The notes under the pieces: generated by a model
Seen by the model: the letters and a program-made list of their open reading frames with translations, nothing else
The model's database searches: none
What the model was told of the DNA's origin: nothing
Part shown: positions 19,826 to 29,086 of the stretch, one piece after another
Numbering within the stretch: the stretch's first letter is position 1
Layout: every line of letters starts with the position of its first letter
Assembly: GCF_005862235.1 (NCBI RefSeq)
Contig: NZ_VCEK01000002.1
Coordinates: 372,001 to 436,000, forward strand
Length of the DNA stretch: 64,000 nucleotides
Source: Saccharomonospora piscinae
GTDB taxonomy: Bacteria > Actinomycetota > Actinomycetes > Mycobacteriales > Pseudonocardiaceae
Direction of reading: 5' to 3'
Made by a program: the position numbers and the translations under genes

Positions 19826-20692
19826 TCATCGCCCCGCCAGCGCACCGACGGGGCCGAGCCAGCTTCGGGGACCCACGTGCCGCACCCGCTCGGCGGCCAC
19901 GGCGTTGGCGAACTCGATCACCGCTGCGGTGTCGGGTTCGCCCGCACGGGACACGAGTGCCCCGTGCCAGACGTCACCCGCCCCCAGCGTGTCGCGTGCG
20001 GCCACGGTCGGCACGGCGACCTCGCCCGCGCCGCCGGGACCGTGCCACCGCACGGGGTCCGGCCCCGCCGTGGTGATCACCGTGGGGACCGCGTCGAGCG
20101 CACCGGCCGGAGCCGTGAACTGCGCCGAGCACGCCACGACGTCGGCCAGCGGGAAGAGGTCGGCGAACACCGGTCGCCAGCTGCCGGCATCCACGACCAC
20201 CGGCCGGTCGTGCGCCCGCGCCCATTCGGCGGCGGCCAGGGCGAGGGCCGGGTGGTGTCCGTCCACGAGCACGGCGTCCGGGGCCGGTTCCGGCAGCCAC
20301 GCGGCCAGCGTCGCGGCGTCGAAGTCCGGTGCAACCTGTGCGGCGGGCCGTGCCGCCGCGTTGGGGGAGACGACGGTCCGCTCCCCGTCGCCGTCACGGA
20401 CGGTGACCGCACTGAGCGCCGGTGGATCGTCGGACTCCGGCAGGCAGTCGAGCACGGTGACCCCGCACCCGGCCAGGTCGGTCCTGGCGAGTTCGGCGAG
20501 CGGATGGCGGCCGAGCGCGGTCAGCAGGAGAGCCTGCCCGCCGAGCGCGGCGACCGTGACGGCGGCGTTCGTGGCGGGCCCGCCCGCGGCGAGCGCCATC
20601 CCCTCCGACTGCACCTTCTGCCCGGGTCGCGGCAGGTGCTCGACCCGCTGCACGAGGTCGACGGTGCACAGGCCAGCGAGCAGCACCCTCAC
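19826..20692 (-). CDS. PfkB family carbohydrate kinase
   Basis: A 288-residue ribokinase-superfamily sugar or nucleoside kinase. The N-terminal signature AAGGPATNAAVTVAALGG (about residue 36) and the C-terminal DTLGAGDVWHGAL with catalytic Asp and anion hole are both present. GTG 20692 is chosen because GGGAGGG lies eight bases before it. A promoter (20727-20756) overlaps the LacI operator, and the repressor gene is divergent, so the kinase and its downstream partner are probably sugar-inducible. The sugar cannot be read from sequence. Confidence 0.9.
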   Translation of the reverse strand: MRVLLAGLCTVDLVQRVEHLPRPGQKVQSEGMALAAGGPATNAAVTVAALGGQALLLTALGRHPLAELARTDLAGCGVTVLDCLPESDDPPALSAVTVRDGDGERTVVSPNAAARPAAQVAPDFDAATLAAWLPEPAPDAVLVDGHHPALALAAAEWARAHDRPVVVDAGSWRPVFADLFPLADVVACSAQFTAPAGALDAVPTVITTAGPDPVRWHGPGGAGEVAVPTVAARDTLGAGDVWHGALVSRAGEPDTAAVIEFANAVAAERVRHVGPRSWLGPVGALAGR

Positions 20693-20726
20693 CGTCGTCG
20701 CCCTCCCGTCTCGAATCCTGCCTGGC

Positions 20727-20756
20727 ACGGTAGGCAACGGCTATCCTCTGCGGCAA
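20727..20756 (-). promoter_or_regulatory. Promoter of the PfkB kinase operon
   Basis: On the minus strand TTGCCG (20756-20751) and TACCGT (20732-20727) are 18 bases apart. The -35 overlaps the left edge of the LacI-type palindrome, so repressor binding should shut this promoter. Confidence 0.55.
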
Positions 20757-20774
20757 GCGTTTGCGCAAACGCTT
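20755..20774. promoter_or_regulatory. Perfect 20-bp LacI-family operator
   Basis: AAGCGTTTGCGCAAACGCTT is a fully symmetric palindrome with the central CG typical of LacI/GalR operators. It sits in the gap between the PfkB kinase and the LacI regulator gene and overlaps the kinase -35. Autoregulation of the LacI gene is also likely. Confidence 0.88.
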
Positions 20775-20812
20775 GGCCACCCGCCGACGTGAGTAGCGCG
20801 AAAGGACAGGGC

Positions 20813-21832
20813 ATGCCGCCGTCCCGAGCGAGAAGGCCGACGCAACGCGACATCGCCGAGCTCGCCGGAGTGTCCATCACCACGGTCTCGCACGTGGTCA
20901 ACGGAACCCGGCCCGTGGCACCGGACACCCGCGCGGCCGTCCTCGGCGCCGTCGAGCGCACCGGCTACACCGGGGACGTGATCGCGCGCTCGCTCGTGAC
21001 CGGCGGAACCCGCTCGATCGGCGTCGCGATCTCGCTGCTGGCGAACCCGTACTTCGCCACCCTCATCCAGGCCATCGAACGCGAAGCAGCCGCCGCGGGC
21101 TACAGCGTGCTGCTGTCCGACACCCACGACACGGTCGCCACCGAACAGGACATCGTCAGGGCGCTACGGGCCCGGCGGGTGGAGGGGCTGCTGCTCACGC
21201 CGGTGCCGGGAGACGGGACCGTGGTGGGCGAACTCCGCTCCGTCGGCGTACCCACGGTGCTCGTCGACCGCCTCAGCCCGAAGGGCGAACTCGACCAGGT
21301 GGGCGCGGAGAACATCCAGGCGACCTCGGCGCTCACCGAGCACCTCGCCGCGCACGGCCACCGCAGGATCGGCCTCGTCAGCGGCGCCGAGGGCCTCGCG
21401 ACCAGCGACGAACGCACCCTCGGTTACCGGCTCGGGCTCGGCCGTGCCGGGCTGCCGTGGGACCCGGCGCTGGTGGCCTGCGGGTACTCCGACCGCGACC
21501 GCGCCGCCGAGGCGCTTTCTCGCCTGCTCGACCGGCCCGAACCCGCGACGGCCGTGGTCGTGGCCAACGACGCCATGCTGGTCGGCGTGCTCCACGAGGC
21601 ACGACGACGCGGGCGGCGCGTCGGCGACGACCTCGCGCTGGCCGGGTACGACGATCCCGAGTGGGCCGACCTCGTCGACCCACCCATCACGGCGATGGCG
21701 CAACCGGTGGCCGAGATCGGCCGCCGGGCCGTCCGGCTGTTGCTGGCCCGCCTGCACGACCCCGACCGCGCCCCGGAGACCGTGCGCCTGCGCCCGGCCT
21801 TCCGACACCGGCGCTCGTGCGGCTGCCGATAG
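20813..21832 (+). CDS. LacI family transcriptional repressor
   Basis: A 339-residue repressor. The N-terminal HTH reads TQRDIAELAGVSITTVSHVVNG, with the hinge following at about residue 55, and the periplasmic-binding-protein-like sensor domain extends from GTRSIGVAISLLANPYF to the C-terminal RLRPAFRHRRSCGC. AAAGGA precedes ATG 20813. It is divergent from a PfkB kinase with a perfect LacI-type palindrome between them, so it very probably represses the kinase operon in response to its sugar. Confidence 0.93.
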   Translation: MPPSRARRPTQRDIAELAGVSITTVSHVVNGTRPVAPDTRAAVLGAVERTGYTGDVIARSLVTGGTRSIGVAISLLANPYFATLIQAIEREAAAAGYSVLLSDTHDTVATEQDIVRALRARRVEGLLLTPVPGDGTVVGELRSVGVPTVLVDRLSPKGELDQVGAENIQATSALTEHLAAHGHRRIGLVSGAEGLATSDERTLGYRLGLGRAGLPWDPALVACGYSDRDRAAEALSRLLDRPEPATAVVVANDAMLVGVLHEARRRGRRVGDDLALAGYDDPEWADLVDPPITAMAQPVAEIGRRAVRLLLARLHDPDRAPETVRLRPAFRHRRSCGCR

Positions 21833-21883
21833 CGGCGGGCCGTCCCGGGCATACGTGCCGCCATCCGGCCGCGCGGTAGGGGC

Positions 21884-22522
21884 TCAGGGTTTGCGGGCCA
21901 CCACGCAGCCGAAGAAGTGTTCCGTCGTGGTCAGGGGCCGCAGCAGCGGACCGTCGGGCCACCACTGCGCGCACAGGGACAGTCCCGGCTCGCGGTCCGG
22001 CCCCGGTGGCACGATCTCCCAGCCTTCGACGATCCGCTCGATCTCCACACGGGTACGGAAGGTGCCCGAGCCCATCGCGCTACCCAGCGCGACTCGCTCC
22101 AGTTTGCGGGCCGTCGGCGTGAGCTCCGGGTCCTCCGGGTCGAGCAGGTGCGAGAGCACCACGTACGACCCCGACGGCAGCGCGTCAAAGTAGCCGCGCA
22201 TCATCGCCGCCACATCCGCCGTGTAGTGGTGCAGGGTGCTGACCTGCAACAGCGCGAGCGGGCGGGTGAGGTCGAGGCGTTCGGTCACGGTGCTGTGCCC
22301 CAGCACGCCACCGGGGCCGAAGATGTCGGCCTCGACCATCCGCGTAGACCACCGTGCACGCGCGGTGGTAGCGCTGCACGATCTGGTGCGTGTTCTCCGC
22401 AGTGGCCAGGCAACCCGCAGTCGAGGAACTGCGTGAGACCAGCGTTGACGGCGAGGAACCGCACCGCACGCACCAGGAAGTGCCGGTTCGCCCACGCGAG
22501 TTCCTCGAAGCTACTCGGTGGA
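21884..22522 (-). pseudogene. Decayed SAM-dependent methyltransferase (DUF574 / PF04672 family)
   Basis: Three reading frames must be joined to recover a family-like protein. FEELAWANRHFLVRAVRFLA then AGLTQFLDCGL lie in one frame, ATAENTHQIVQRYHRACTVVYA in a second, and MVEADIFGPGGVLGHSTVT then LDLTRPLALLQVSTLHHY through the C-terminus in a third. The first shift lies near 22418. At the second, about 25 residues of the SAM-binding region are missing near 22340. About 80 N-terminal residues are absent, cut next to the trmH stop. The intact C-terminal part (residues after MVEAD) still looks conserved, so decay may be recent. A sequencing error cannot explain the missing N-terminus. Confidence 0.75.
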
Positions 22523-22536
22523 TTCGCCGAGTGGTC

Positions 22537-23196
22537 TCACCACGCCATCGAGAGGTCGGCATGCGCGCGTATCCAGCCGTGCATCACGATGCCGGCCGCG
22601 ACTCCGGCGTTCAGCGAGCGCGTGGTGCCGAACTGCGCGATCGACACGCGCAGTGCCGCCGCCCGCTGCGCGTCCTCCGAGAGGCCCGGCCCCTCCTGCC
22701 CGAACAGCAGCACACAGTCCCTGGGCAGTTCCGCCGTCTCGATCGGCAGAGCCCCGGGTGTGTTGTCCACGGCGACGATCGTCAGCCGGTGCGTGGCCGC
22801 GTACTCGGCAAGGCCCGCGACCTCGGCGTGGTGGTACAGGTGCTGGTAGCGATCGGTCACCATCGCGCCACGGCGGTTCCATCGCCGCCTGCCCACGATG
22901 TGCACGGCGGCCGCCGCGAACGCGTTCGCCGTGCGCACCACGGTGCCGATGTTGTGGTCGTGCTGGAAGTTCTCGATGGCGACGTGGAACGGATGCCTGC
23001 GCGTGTCGACGTCCGCCACGATCGCCTCCCGGCGCCAGTAGCGGTAGGCGTCGACGACGTTGCGCCGGTCGCCGTGCTCCAGCAGGTCCGGGTCGTAGTG
23101 CTCGCCGGTCGGCCACGGTCCCCGCCACGGACCGACGCCCACCTCGTCGCGGTGCGTCCATTCACTCGGCCCCACCGGTTCCGCCTGCTGGTTCAC
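22537..23196 (-). CDS. TrmH/SpoU family RNA 2'-O-methyltransferase
   Basis: A 219-residue SPOUT methyltransferase that probably methylates a ribose in tRNA or rRNA. The knotted fold signatures are FQHDHNIGTVVRTANAFAA (motif 1), LLFGQEGPGLS (motif 2) and SIAQFGTTRSLNAGVAAGI (motif 3). The GTG start overlaps the stop of the DUF2784 gene (GTGA). The order trmH - DUF2784-like - pyrE resembles Rv0380c-Rv0382c in M. tuberculosis, from memory. RNA target not known. Confidence 0.92.
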   Translation of the reverse strand: MNQQAEPVGPSEWTHRDEVGVGPWRGPWPTGEHYDPDLLEHGDRRNVVDAYRYWRREAIVADVDTRRHPFHVAIENFQHDHNIGTVVRTANAFAAAAVHIVGRRRWNRRGAMVTDRYQHLYHHAEVAGLAEYAATHRLTIVAVDNTPGALPIETAELPRDCVLLFGQEGPGLSEDAQRAAALRVSIAQFGTTRSLNAGVAAGIVMHGWIRAHADLSMAW

Positions 23197-23600
23197 TCCG
23201 CCATTGTGCTCGGCCGGGACACGGCCGTGTCCCGCCGGGCGCGGGCACGGGCGTGACAGCCCGCGTAGGACGTGGCGACGAGCACCAGCGCGGCAACGCC
23301 CACCGCGGGCAGCAGCTCACGCGGGACCACGGTGTCGTAGAGGTAGTGCTCGTTGAACCCGCCCGGCAACGGACCCAGTCCGCGCAACTCGCGCAGGAAG
23401 TCCTCCACGGCGGTCAGCGGACACGTCAGGGGCAACAGCGTGACCGCGACGCCCCACGCCGCGAACCCGACATGCACGACGATCGAGCGGGGCACCCACC
23501 AGGCCAGAAACCCGCCGAGGCCGATGTAGAGCAGAGCCAGGACGTGCAGTCCCGTCGTCAGCGCCGTCAGCCGTTCCAGCGTCTCCGGCCACCCCAGCAT
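23193..23600 (-). CDS. DUF2784 family membrane protein
   Basis: A 135-residue protein with three to four hydrophobic helices. The DUF2784 hallmarks are VPRSIVVHVGFAAWGVAV, the CPLTAVEDFLRE box and FNEHYLYDTVVP. AGGTGG precedes ATG 23600. It lies in the pyrE-DUF2784-trmH unit and is translationally coupled to trmH (GTGA). Function unknown; a membrane role is all the sequence supports. Confidence 0.88.
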   Translation of the reverse strand: MLGWPETLERLTALTTGLHVLALLYIGLGGFLAWWVPRSIVVHVGFAAWGVAVTLLPLTCPLTAVEDFLRELRGLGPLPGGFNEHYLYDTVVPRELLPAVGVAALVLVATSYAGCHARARARRDTAVSRPSTMAE

Positions 23601-23669
23601 CGCCCCACCTGCCCGTGTCGGCTCCCCGGGCTCACGGTACTCGGGCCGAGTCGATCGAGTTCCGGTTTT

Positions 23670-24245
23670 TCAGGTGAGCCCGAGGTCGTCGAGATCGAGC
23701 AGGGAGCGGTAGGGCAGCCCCCTGGCCTCGATGGCCTCGGCGGCACCGGTACCCCGGTCGACAACCGTGGCCACGCCCACCACGGTCGCCCCGGCCTCGT
23801 GTAGCGCGTCGACGGCCGTGAGCACGCTGCCTCCGGTGGTCGAGGTGTCCTCCACGGCGAGCACGCGCTGACCCGCCACCGCCATGCCCTCGATACGGCG
23901 CTGCATACCGTGCTCCTTGAGCGACTTGCGCACCACGAAGGCATCGAGCACCACGTCGTCGGCCGCCGCGGAGTGCAGCATGGCCGTCGCCACCGGATCG
24001 GCTCCGAGGGTGAGGCCGCCGACCGCCACGAAGTCCCAGTCGGCGGTGAGCTGGCGCAGCAGCGTGCCGATCAGCGGGGCTGCCGCGTGGTGCAGGGTCG
24101 CCCTGCGCAGGTCCACGTAGTAGTCGGCTTCCACCCCGGACGCCAGGGTGACCTTGCCGTGGACCACGCAGAGTTCGGTGACCAGCCGAGCCAGTTCGAT
24201 CTTCGCTGCGGGGTCGAGGGAGGGAGAACGTTTCGCCACGGACAC
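23670..24245 (-). CDS. pyrE: Orotate phosphoribosyltransferase
   Basis: Transfers the phosphoribosyl group of PRPP to orotate, giving OMP, the fifth step of pyrimidine synthesis. The 191-residue protein contains TLASGVEADYYVDLR, VGGLTLGADPVA, RKSLKEHG and the PRPP-binding motif VLAVEDTSTTGGSVL. GTG 24245 is the given start; a GTG at 24239 is possible. It lies 38 bases after an SDR gene and 69 bases before DUF2784, all on the minus strand. Confidence 0.96.
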   Translation of the reverse strand: MSVAKRSPSLDPAAKIELARLVTELCVVHGKVTLASGVEADYYVDLRRATLHHAAAPLIGTLLRQLTADWDFVAVGGLTLGADPVATAMLHSAAADDVVLDAFVVRKSLKEHGMQRRIEGMAVAGQRVLAVEDTSTTGGSVLTAVDALHEAGATVVGVATVVDRGTGAAEAIEARGLPYRSLLDLDDLGLT

Positions 24246-24283
24246 CTAGTCTGGCACGACGCGGCCCGCCCCCACGGACAGGC

Positions 24284-25051
24284 TCAGGTTCGGTCGCGAC
24301 CCGCGAACCGGCCGCCGAGCCTGCGCACGAGTTCCCTCGGCAGCAGCCGCCCCACCGCGACGACGACCTTGTACCGCTTGCTGGGCACGGACACGACCTT
24401 GCCCCGCCGCAGATCGGCCAGCGCCTCGTCCACGACCCTCCGCGGCGACAGCCAGAACATCGACGGACCGGACTTCTCCAGGCCGGCCCTGTCGTGGAAC
24501 TCGGTGCGTGTGAAACCGGGGCACAGGGCGAGCACGCGCACGCCGGAGCCGTGCAACGCCGAGGCGAGCCCGTCGGAGAACGAGGTGACCCACGCCTTGC
24601 TGGCCGTGTACGTGGAGCCGCGTCCGGAGACGAACCCGGCCACGCTGGAGACGTTGATGATCGCTCCCGCACCGCGGGCCCGCATGGCGGGCAGTGCCGC
24701 CCTCGTCAGCCGCAGCACGGCCGTCACGTTGACGTCGAGCTGGTGCTGCACCTCGTCCATCGAGGCGGTCCAGAACTCGCCCGCGAGCCCGAGGCCGGCG
24801 TTGTTCACCAGCAGGGACACGTCCGGCTCCGCCAGCCGCCGCTCCACGACGGCCATCCCGTCCCGGGACGACAGGTCGGCTGGCAGCGTGTCCACCCGCA
24901 CCCCGTGGGTCTCGCCGAGGCGGCGGGCCTGCTCGGCCAGCCGGGCCTCGTCCCGCGCGACCAGCACGAGGTCGTAGCGCTGGGCGGCGAGCCGGTCGGC
25001 GAACGCGGCGCCGATACCGGCGGTCGCTCCTGTGATCAATGCGACTGGCAT
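24284..25051 (-). CDS. SDR family oxidoreductase
   Basis: A 255-residue short-chain dehydrogenase with [11 protein letters not shown] for NAD(P) binding, NNAG, VSSVAG with catalytic Ser, and YTASK for Tyr-Lys. [10 protein letters not shown] and a basic C-terminus ([21 protein letters not shown]) resemble the DltE/YqjQ-type SDRs linked to lipid metabolism. TACTTT at 25058-25063 lies six bases before the ATG, predicting a leaderless mRNA. Substrate unknown. It leads the pyrE-side operon. Confidence 0.9.
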   Translation of the reverse strand: MPVALITGATAGIGAAFADRLAAQRYDLVLVARDEARLAEQARRLGETHGVRVDTLPADLSSRDGMAVVERRLAEPDVSLLVNNAGLGLAGEFWTASMDEVQHQLDVNVTAVLRLTRAALPAMRARGAGAIINVSSVAGFVSGRGSTYTASKAWVTSFSDGLASALHGSGVRVLALCPGFTRTEFHDRAGLEKSGPSMFWLSPRRVVDEALADLRRGKVVSVPSKRYKVVVAVGRLLPRELVRRLGGRFAGRDRT

Positions 25052-25140
25052 GATCCCAAAGTACCGCCCTCGCGATCAGCTCACCCGCAGCAGGCAGTAT
25101 GTTTCGACCGCGGCCCGCATCGACCGAGGAATGAAGCCAC

Positions 25141-25479
25141 ATGCCAACCGGTGCCACCGACTACCTGTCGTTCGTGCGCGGCTTCACGGCAGCCCTGACC
25201 GGCGCGGCGGGCCCGCCCGCGAACACCGGCGGTCTCGACGCCGATTCCTACGCCGAGGGTTTCGCGGCGGGCTCGGAACCCGTGGAGCACACGCTGACCT
25301 ACCGCGAGCTGTCCATCCAGGACAGCGGCCGGTTCACCGGTGCGCTGGATCTGGAGGACGACCCGCCCGCCGACCCGGGGCCGTGGCACGAACCCCTCGG
25401 CCAGTCCCGCACCGAGCCACCTCCGCTGGAGCCGCCGGACGAGCCCGCGTACCTGTCGGGCACGCTCGAACTCAACTGA
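25141..25479 (+). CDS. Hypothetical acidic proline-rich protein
   Basis: A 112-residue protein that I do not recognise. The first 45 residues (GATDYLSFVRGFTAALTG, then DADSYAEGFAAGSEP) look folded; the rest is rich in Pro, Asp and Glu and probably disordered, ending YLSGTLELN. There is no signal peptide. TATGTT at 25098-25103 could be its -10. It is convergent with the membrane hypothetical gene 11 bases away. The frame shows actinobacterial codon bias, so it is probably real. Confidence 0.6.
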   Translation: MPTGATDYLSFVRGFTAALTGAAGPPANTGGLDADSYAEGFAAGSEPVEHTLTYRELSIQDSGRFTGALDLEDDPPADPGPWHEPLGQSRTEPPPLEPPDEPAYLSGTLELN

Positions 25480-25489
25480 AACGTCCGGT

Positions 25490-26212
25490 TCAGCTCTCGG
25501 CGCCGCTGTCCGCGGCACGATCGCCACCGGTCTCGACACTGGACAGGCTGACCACGGTCCCGCCGGCCTCGGGCTCCTCGTCGAACGGATCGACGATGTC
25601 GGCGATCTCGCCGAGGTCGCGCAGCAGGCGCTCCAGCCGCGACGGACCCACGTTGGGCGCCACGCTGGCGAGCACCCACTCGCCCTCCAGCCACGCGACA
25701 CCCACGTCGCCGCCCAGCGCGTCGGCCGAGTCCACGAGGTCCTGGCTCACCATCGCGCGGGCCTTCGTGACGTCGTCGGCGAAGGCGTAACGCTGCCCGA
25801 CCGGCCCCAGCAGCTCCGGCATCTCGGCTCGCTGGAACGGCACGCTCGCCAGCCACAGCTCCAGCAGCACCGGGTGCTTGCGGTTGCACCGCACGGCCAC
25901 GATGACCGCCGGGATGACGTTGTCCGCCTCGATGTCGAACACGAACACCGGCCGTCGCCCGTCGGAGGTGAAGGTCGAACCCGCGACGACGTTGACGGCA
26001 CCCTGCGCGCCGAAGTAGCCGATCGCGCCCCCCGTCCACTGCCGGGGCAGCCGTTCGTCCTCCTCGACGTACTGCCAGCCGCGAAGCTCGGCCCAGCGTG
26101 CGCGCTCACGATGGCGCGAACTCTCCCTGGCCCGGTCCGCGGTGAGCAGGGCGAGCCCCGCGACCGCGGCGACGGCGGCGATGACGAACCAGATCCACGC
26201 TGGAATACCCAC
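25490..26212 (-). CDS. Membrane-anchored hypothetical protein (Rv0383c-like position)
   Basis: A 240-residue protein with one N-terminal transmembrane helix (IPAWIWFVIAAVAAVAGLALL) and a soluble domain. That domain contains RGWQYVEEDERLPRQW and VFVFDIEADN, and residues about 160-215 are helical. The acidic tail is probably disordered. GTG 26212 is chosen; TACCCT lies eight bases upstream. Its position between pyrE and clpB matches a conserved secreted or membrane protein in mycobacteria, from memory. Function unknown. Confidence 0.75.
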   Translation of the reverse strand: MGIPAWIWFVIAAVAAVAGLALLTADRARESSRHRERARWAELRGWQYVEEDERLPRQWTGGAIGYFGAQGAVNVVAGSTFTSDGRRPVFVFDIEADNVIPAVIVAVRCNRKHPVLLELWLASVPFQRAEMPELLGPVGQRYAFADDVTKARAMVSQDLVDSADALGGDVGVAWLEGEWVLASVAPNVGPSRLERLLRDLGEIADIVDPFDEEPEAGGTVVSLSSVETGGDRAADSGAES

Positions 26213-26269
26213 GGCGATACAGGGTAGCCGCCACGGCCCGCCGACCAAGATCAGCGGGCCGTGTCGGGC

Positions 26270-28903
26270 CTACTCGTTCGGAGCATTCTCCGCGCGGTCC
26301 CCGCGACCGACCCGGAGCACGTCCGCTCCCGTGTCGAACTCGGGCGTGTCGACCCGCACGGTGTCGCCGTCCTTGATCTCACCGGACAGCAGCTCGCGTG
26401 CCAGCTCGTCGCCGATCGCGGACTGCACCAGCCGCCGCAGGGGCCGCGCACCGTAGATCGGGTCGTAGCCGGTGAGCGCCAGCCACTCGCGGGCCGCCGG
26501 GGTGACGTCCAGGCTGAGCCGCCGCTGCGCGAGTCGCGCTCCCAGCCGGTCGATCTGAATGTCCACGATCTCGCCGAGCTGCTCGGTGCCGAGCGCGTGG
26601 AAGACCACGACGTCGTCGAGCCGGTTGAGGAACTCCGGCTTGAAGTGCTGCCGCACCACGCTCAGCACGGCGTCCGTGCGCTGGTCCTCCGACAGCGTCG
26701 GGTCCGCGATGGCCTGCGAACCCAGGTTCGACGTCAGCACCAGGATGGTGTTGCGGAAGTCGACGGTGCGGCCCTGGCCGTCGGTGAGCCTGCCGTCGTC
26801 GAGCACCTGCAACAGCACGTCGAACACGTCGGGGTGCGCCTTCTCCACCTCGTCGAGCAGGACGACCGAGTACGGCCGCCTGCGCACCGACTCGGTGAGC
26901 TGCCCGCCCTGGTCGTAGCCGACGTAGCCGGGAGGCGCCCCGACCAGCCGCGCGACGGAGTGCTTCTCGCTGTACTCGCTCATGTCGATGCGCAGGATGG
27001 CCCGCTCGTCGTCGAACAGGAACTCGGCCAGCGCCTTCGCCAGCTCCGTCTTGCCCACACCGGTCGGGCCGAGGAACAGGAACGAGCCGGTCGGGCGGTC
27101 GGGGTCGGCCACCCCGGCGCGGGCCCGCCGCACCGCGTCCGACACCACCCGCACGGCGTCGGACTGGCCGACGACCCTGCGGCCGAGTTCGTCCTCCATG
27201 CGCAGCAGCTTGCCGGTCTCGCCCTCCAGCAGCCGTCCGGCCGGGATTCCGGTCCACGCGCTCACGACGTCGGCCACGTCGTCGGCGCCGACCTCCTCCT
27301 TCAACATCACGTCGGCCGTGTTCTCACTGGCGCGGGTCGCCTCGGCCAGGTCCTTCTCCAGCGCGGGAATGCGGCCGTAGCGCAGCTCCGCCGCTCGCCC
27401 CAGGTCGGTGTCACGCTCGGCCCGGTCCGCCTCGCCACGCAACTGCTCGAGCTGTTCCTTCAGCTCACGGACCCGCTCGATCGAGCCCTTCTCGTTCTGC
27501 CACCGCGCCGTGAGCGCGTTCAGTTCCTCCCGCTGGGAGGCCAGCTCGGCGCGCAGCGACACCAGCCGGTCACGGGACGCCGGGTCGTCCTCCTTGGACA
27601 GCGCCATCTCCTCGATCTCCCTGCGGCGCACGGCGCGTTCCACCTCGTCGATCTCGACGGGGCGGGAGTCGATCTCCATGCGCAGCCGGGACGCGGCCTC
27701 GTCCACGAGGTCGATGGCCTTGTCGGGGAGGAACCGGGCCGTGATGTAGCGGTCGGACAGCGTGGCCGCGGCCACCAGCGCGGCATCGGTGATGCGCACC
27801 CCGTGGTGTACCTCGTAGCGCTCCTTGAGCCCGCGCAGGATGCCGACGGCGTCCTCCACCGACGGCTCACCGACGAGGACCTGCTGGAACCGCCGTTCCA
27901 GCGCGGCGTCCTTCTCGATGTGCTGCCGGTACTCGTCCAGCGTGGTCGCACCGACCATGCGCAGCTCGCCACGGGCCAGCATCGGCTTGATCATGTTGCC
28001 TGCGTCGAGCGACGAGTCCCCGCCGCCCGCCGCGCCCGCGCCCGCGCCCACGAGCGTGTGCAGCTCGTCGATGAAGGTCACGACCTGGCCCTCGGAGTCC
28101 TTGATCTCCTTGAGTACGGCCTTGAGCCGCTCCTCGAACTCCCCCCGGTACTTCGCGCCGGCGACCATCGAGCCGAGGTCCAGCGCGACCACCCGCTTGC
28201 CGCGCAACGACTCCGGCACGTCACCAGCCACGATCCGCTGCGCGAGGCCCTCGACGATGGCGGTCTTGCCGACCCCGGGCTCACCGATCAGCACCGGGTT
28301 GTTCTTGGTGCGTCGCGACAGCACCTGGACCACCCGCCGGATCTCGGCGTCCCGGCCGATGACCGGGTCCAGCTCACCCGACCTCGCACGCTCGGTGAGA
28401 TCGACGCCGTACTTCTCCAGCGCCTGGTACGTGCCCTCCGGGTCCGGCGTGGTGACCCGCGCCGAGCCGCGCACCTTGGTGAAGGCGTCCCGCAGCGCGT
28501 CGGGGGTCGCGCCGTGCCGCGTCAGCAGTGCCGCGACCGGACCGCCCTCGGCGGCGAGGCCGACGAGCAGGTGCTCGGTGGACACGTACTCGTCACCCAG
28601 TTCGGTCGCGAGCTTCTGGGCGTGGGTCAGCGACTTCACCGCGTGGGTGTCGAACTGCGGCGACGACACCGTGGCGCCGGTGGCGGACGGGAGCCCCGCG
28701 ACGACGGGCTCCAGTTCGGTGCGGACGACGGCGGCGTCCGCACCGACGGCGGCGAGCAGGGGCGCTGCCAGGCCGTCGCCCTGGGACAGCAGCGCGCCCA
28801 GCAGGTGAGCCGCCGAGATCTCCGGGTTGCCCGCCATCGTGGCCGCCTGGGCGGCCGAGGAGATCGCCTGCTGGGTCTTCGTGGTCGGGTTGAAAGCGTC
28901 CAT
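26270..28903 (-). CDS. clpB: ATP-dependent disaggregase ClpB
   Basis: An 877-residue Hsp100 that extracts proteins from aggregates with DnaK. The N domain covers residues about 1-145 ([21 protein letters not shown]), followed by AAA1 with [14 protein letters not shown] and the pore loop [13 protein letters not shown]. The coiled-coil middle domain runs from about 400 to 530, and AAA2 has [14 protein letters not shown] and [10 protein letters not shown] full-length middle domain separates it from ClpC. A HAIR box (28973-28995) lies upstream, so HspR control is expected. No clp protease gene is near. GAGG precedes the ATG. Confidence 0.97.
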   Translation of the reverse strand: MDAFNPTTKTQQAISSAAQAATMAGNPEISAAHLLGALLSQGDGLAAPLLAAVGADAAVVRTELEPVVAGLPSATGATVSSPQFDTHAVKSLTHAQKLATELGDEYVSTEHLLVGLAAEGGPVAALLTRHGATPDALRDAFTKVRGSARVTTPDPEGTYQALEKYGVDLTERARSGELDPVIGRDAEIRRVVQVLSRRTKNNPVLIGEPGVGKTAIVEGLAQRIVAGDVPESLRGKRVVALDLGSMVAGAKYRGEFEERLKAVLKEIKDSEGQVVTFIDELHTLVGAGAGAAGGGDSSLDAGNMIKPMLARGELRMVGATTLDEYRQHIEKDAALERRFQQVLVGEPSVEDAVGILRGLKERYEVHHGVRITDAALVAAATLSDRYITARFLPDKAIDLVDEAASRLRMEIDSRPVEIDEVERAVRRREIEEMALSKEDDPASRDRLVSLRAELASQREELNALTARWQNEKGSIERVRELKEQLEQLRGEADRAERDTDLGRAAELRYGRIPALEKDLAEATRASENTADVMLKEEVGADDVADVVSAWTGIPAGRLLEGETGKLLRMEDELGRRVVGQSDAVRVVSDAVRRARAGVADPDRPTGSFLFLGPTGVGKTELAKALAEFLFDDERAILRIDMSEYSEKHSVARLVGAPPGYVGYDQGGQLTESVRRRPYSVVLLDEVEKAHPDVFDVLLQVLDDGRLTDGQGRTVDFRNTILVLTSNLGSQAIADPTLSEDQRTDAVLSVVRQHFKPEFLNRLDDVVVFHALGTEQLGEIVDIQIDRLGARLAQRRLSLDVTPAAREWLALTGYDPIYGARPLRRLVQSAIGDELARELLSGEIKDGDTVRVDTPEFDTGADVLRVGRGDRAENAPNE

Positions 28904-28972
28904 CCCTCACCTCTGATGTCCGTGCCGTGCCGACGTCGCTGAGATACGTCTCGACAGACATAACGACAGAAA

Positions 28973-28995
28973 AGTTGAGCGTGTTCCGCTCAACT
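28973..28995. promoter_or_regulatory. HAIR box (HspR operator) upstream of clpB
   Basis: AGTTGAGC and GCTCAACT flank a 7-base spacer, an uninterrupted inverted repeat matching the HspR-associated repeat layout (CTTGAGT-N7-ACTCAAG). It lies 70 bases before clpB and 92 bases before the divergent symporter gene, so it could affect both, though clpB is the expected target. Confidence 0.82.
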
Positions 28996-29086
28996 AGGCT
29001 CAATCGTGCAGTTTCGAAGTAACAACGGGTAACAGATAGCCGCTGCCTCTTGTCATCTCCCACCCTTTGGGGTCAACTACCGGACC

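Noticed and set aside
26261-28942. An 893-codon open frame antisense to clpB
   Set aside because: Its composition is the mirror of clpB codon bias (Arg, His, Val rich, no domain). In high-GC DNA the frame opposite a real gene often stays open. clpB on the other strand is certain.
28996-29086. Possible glycine riboswitch upstream of the alanine/glycine symporter
   Set aside because: The gap is about 90 bases and lacks the conserved glycine aptamer core; only the HAIR box is recognisable.
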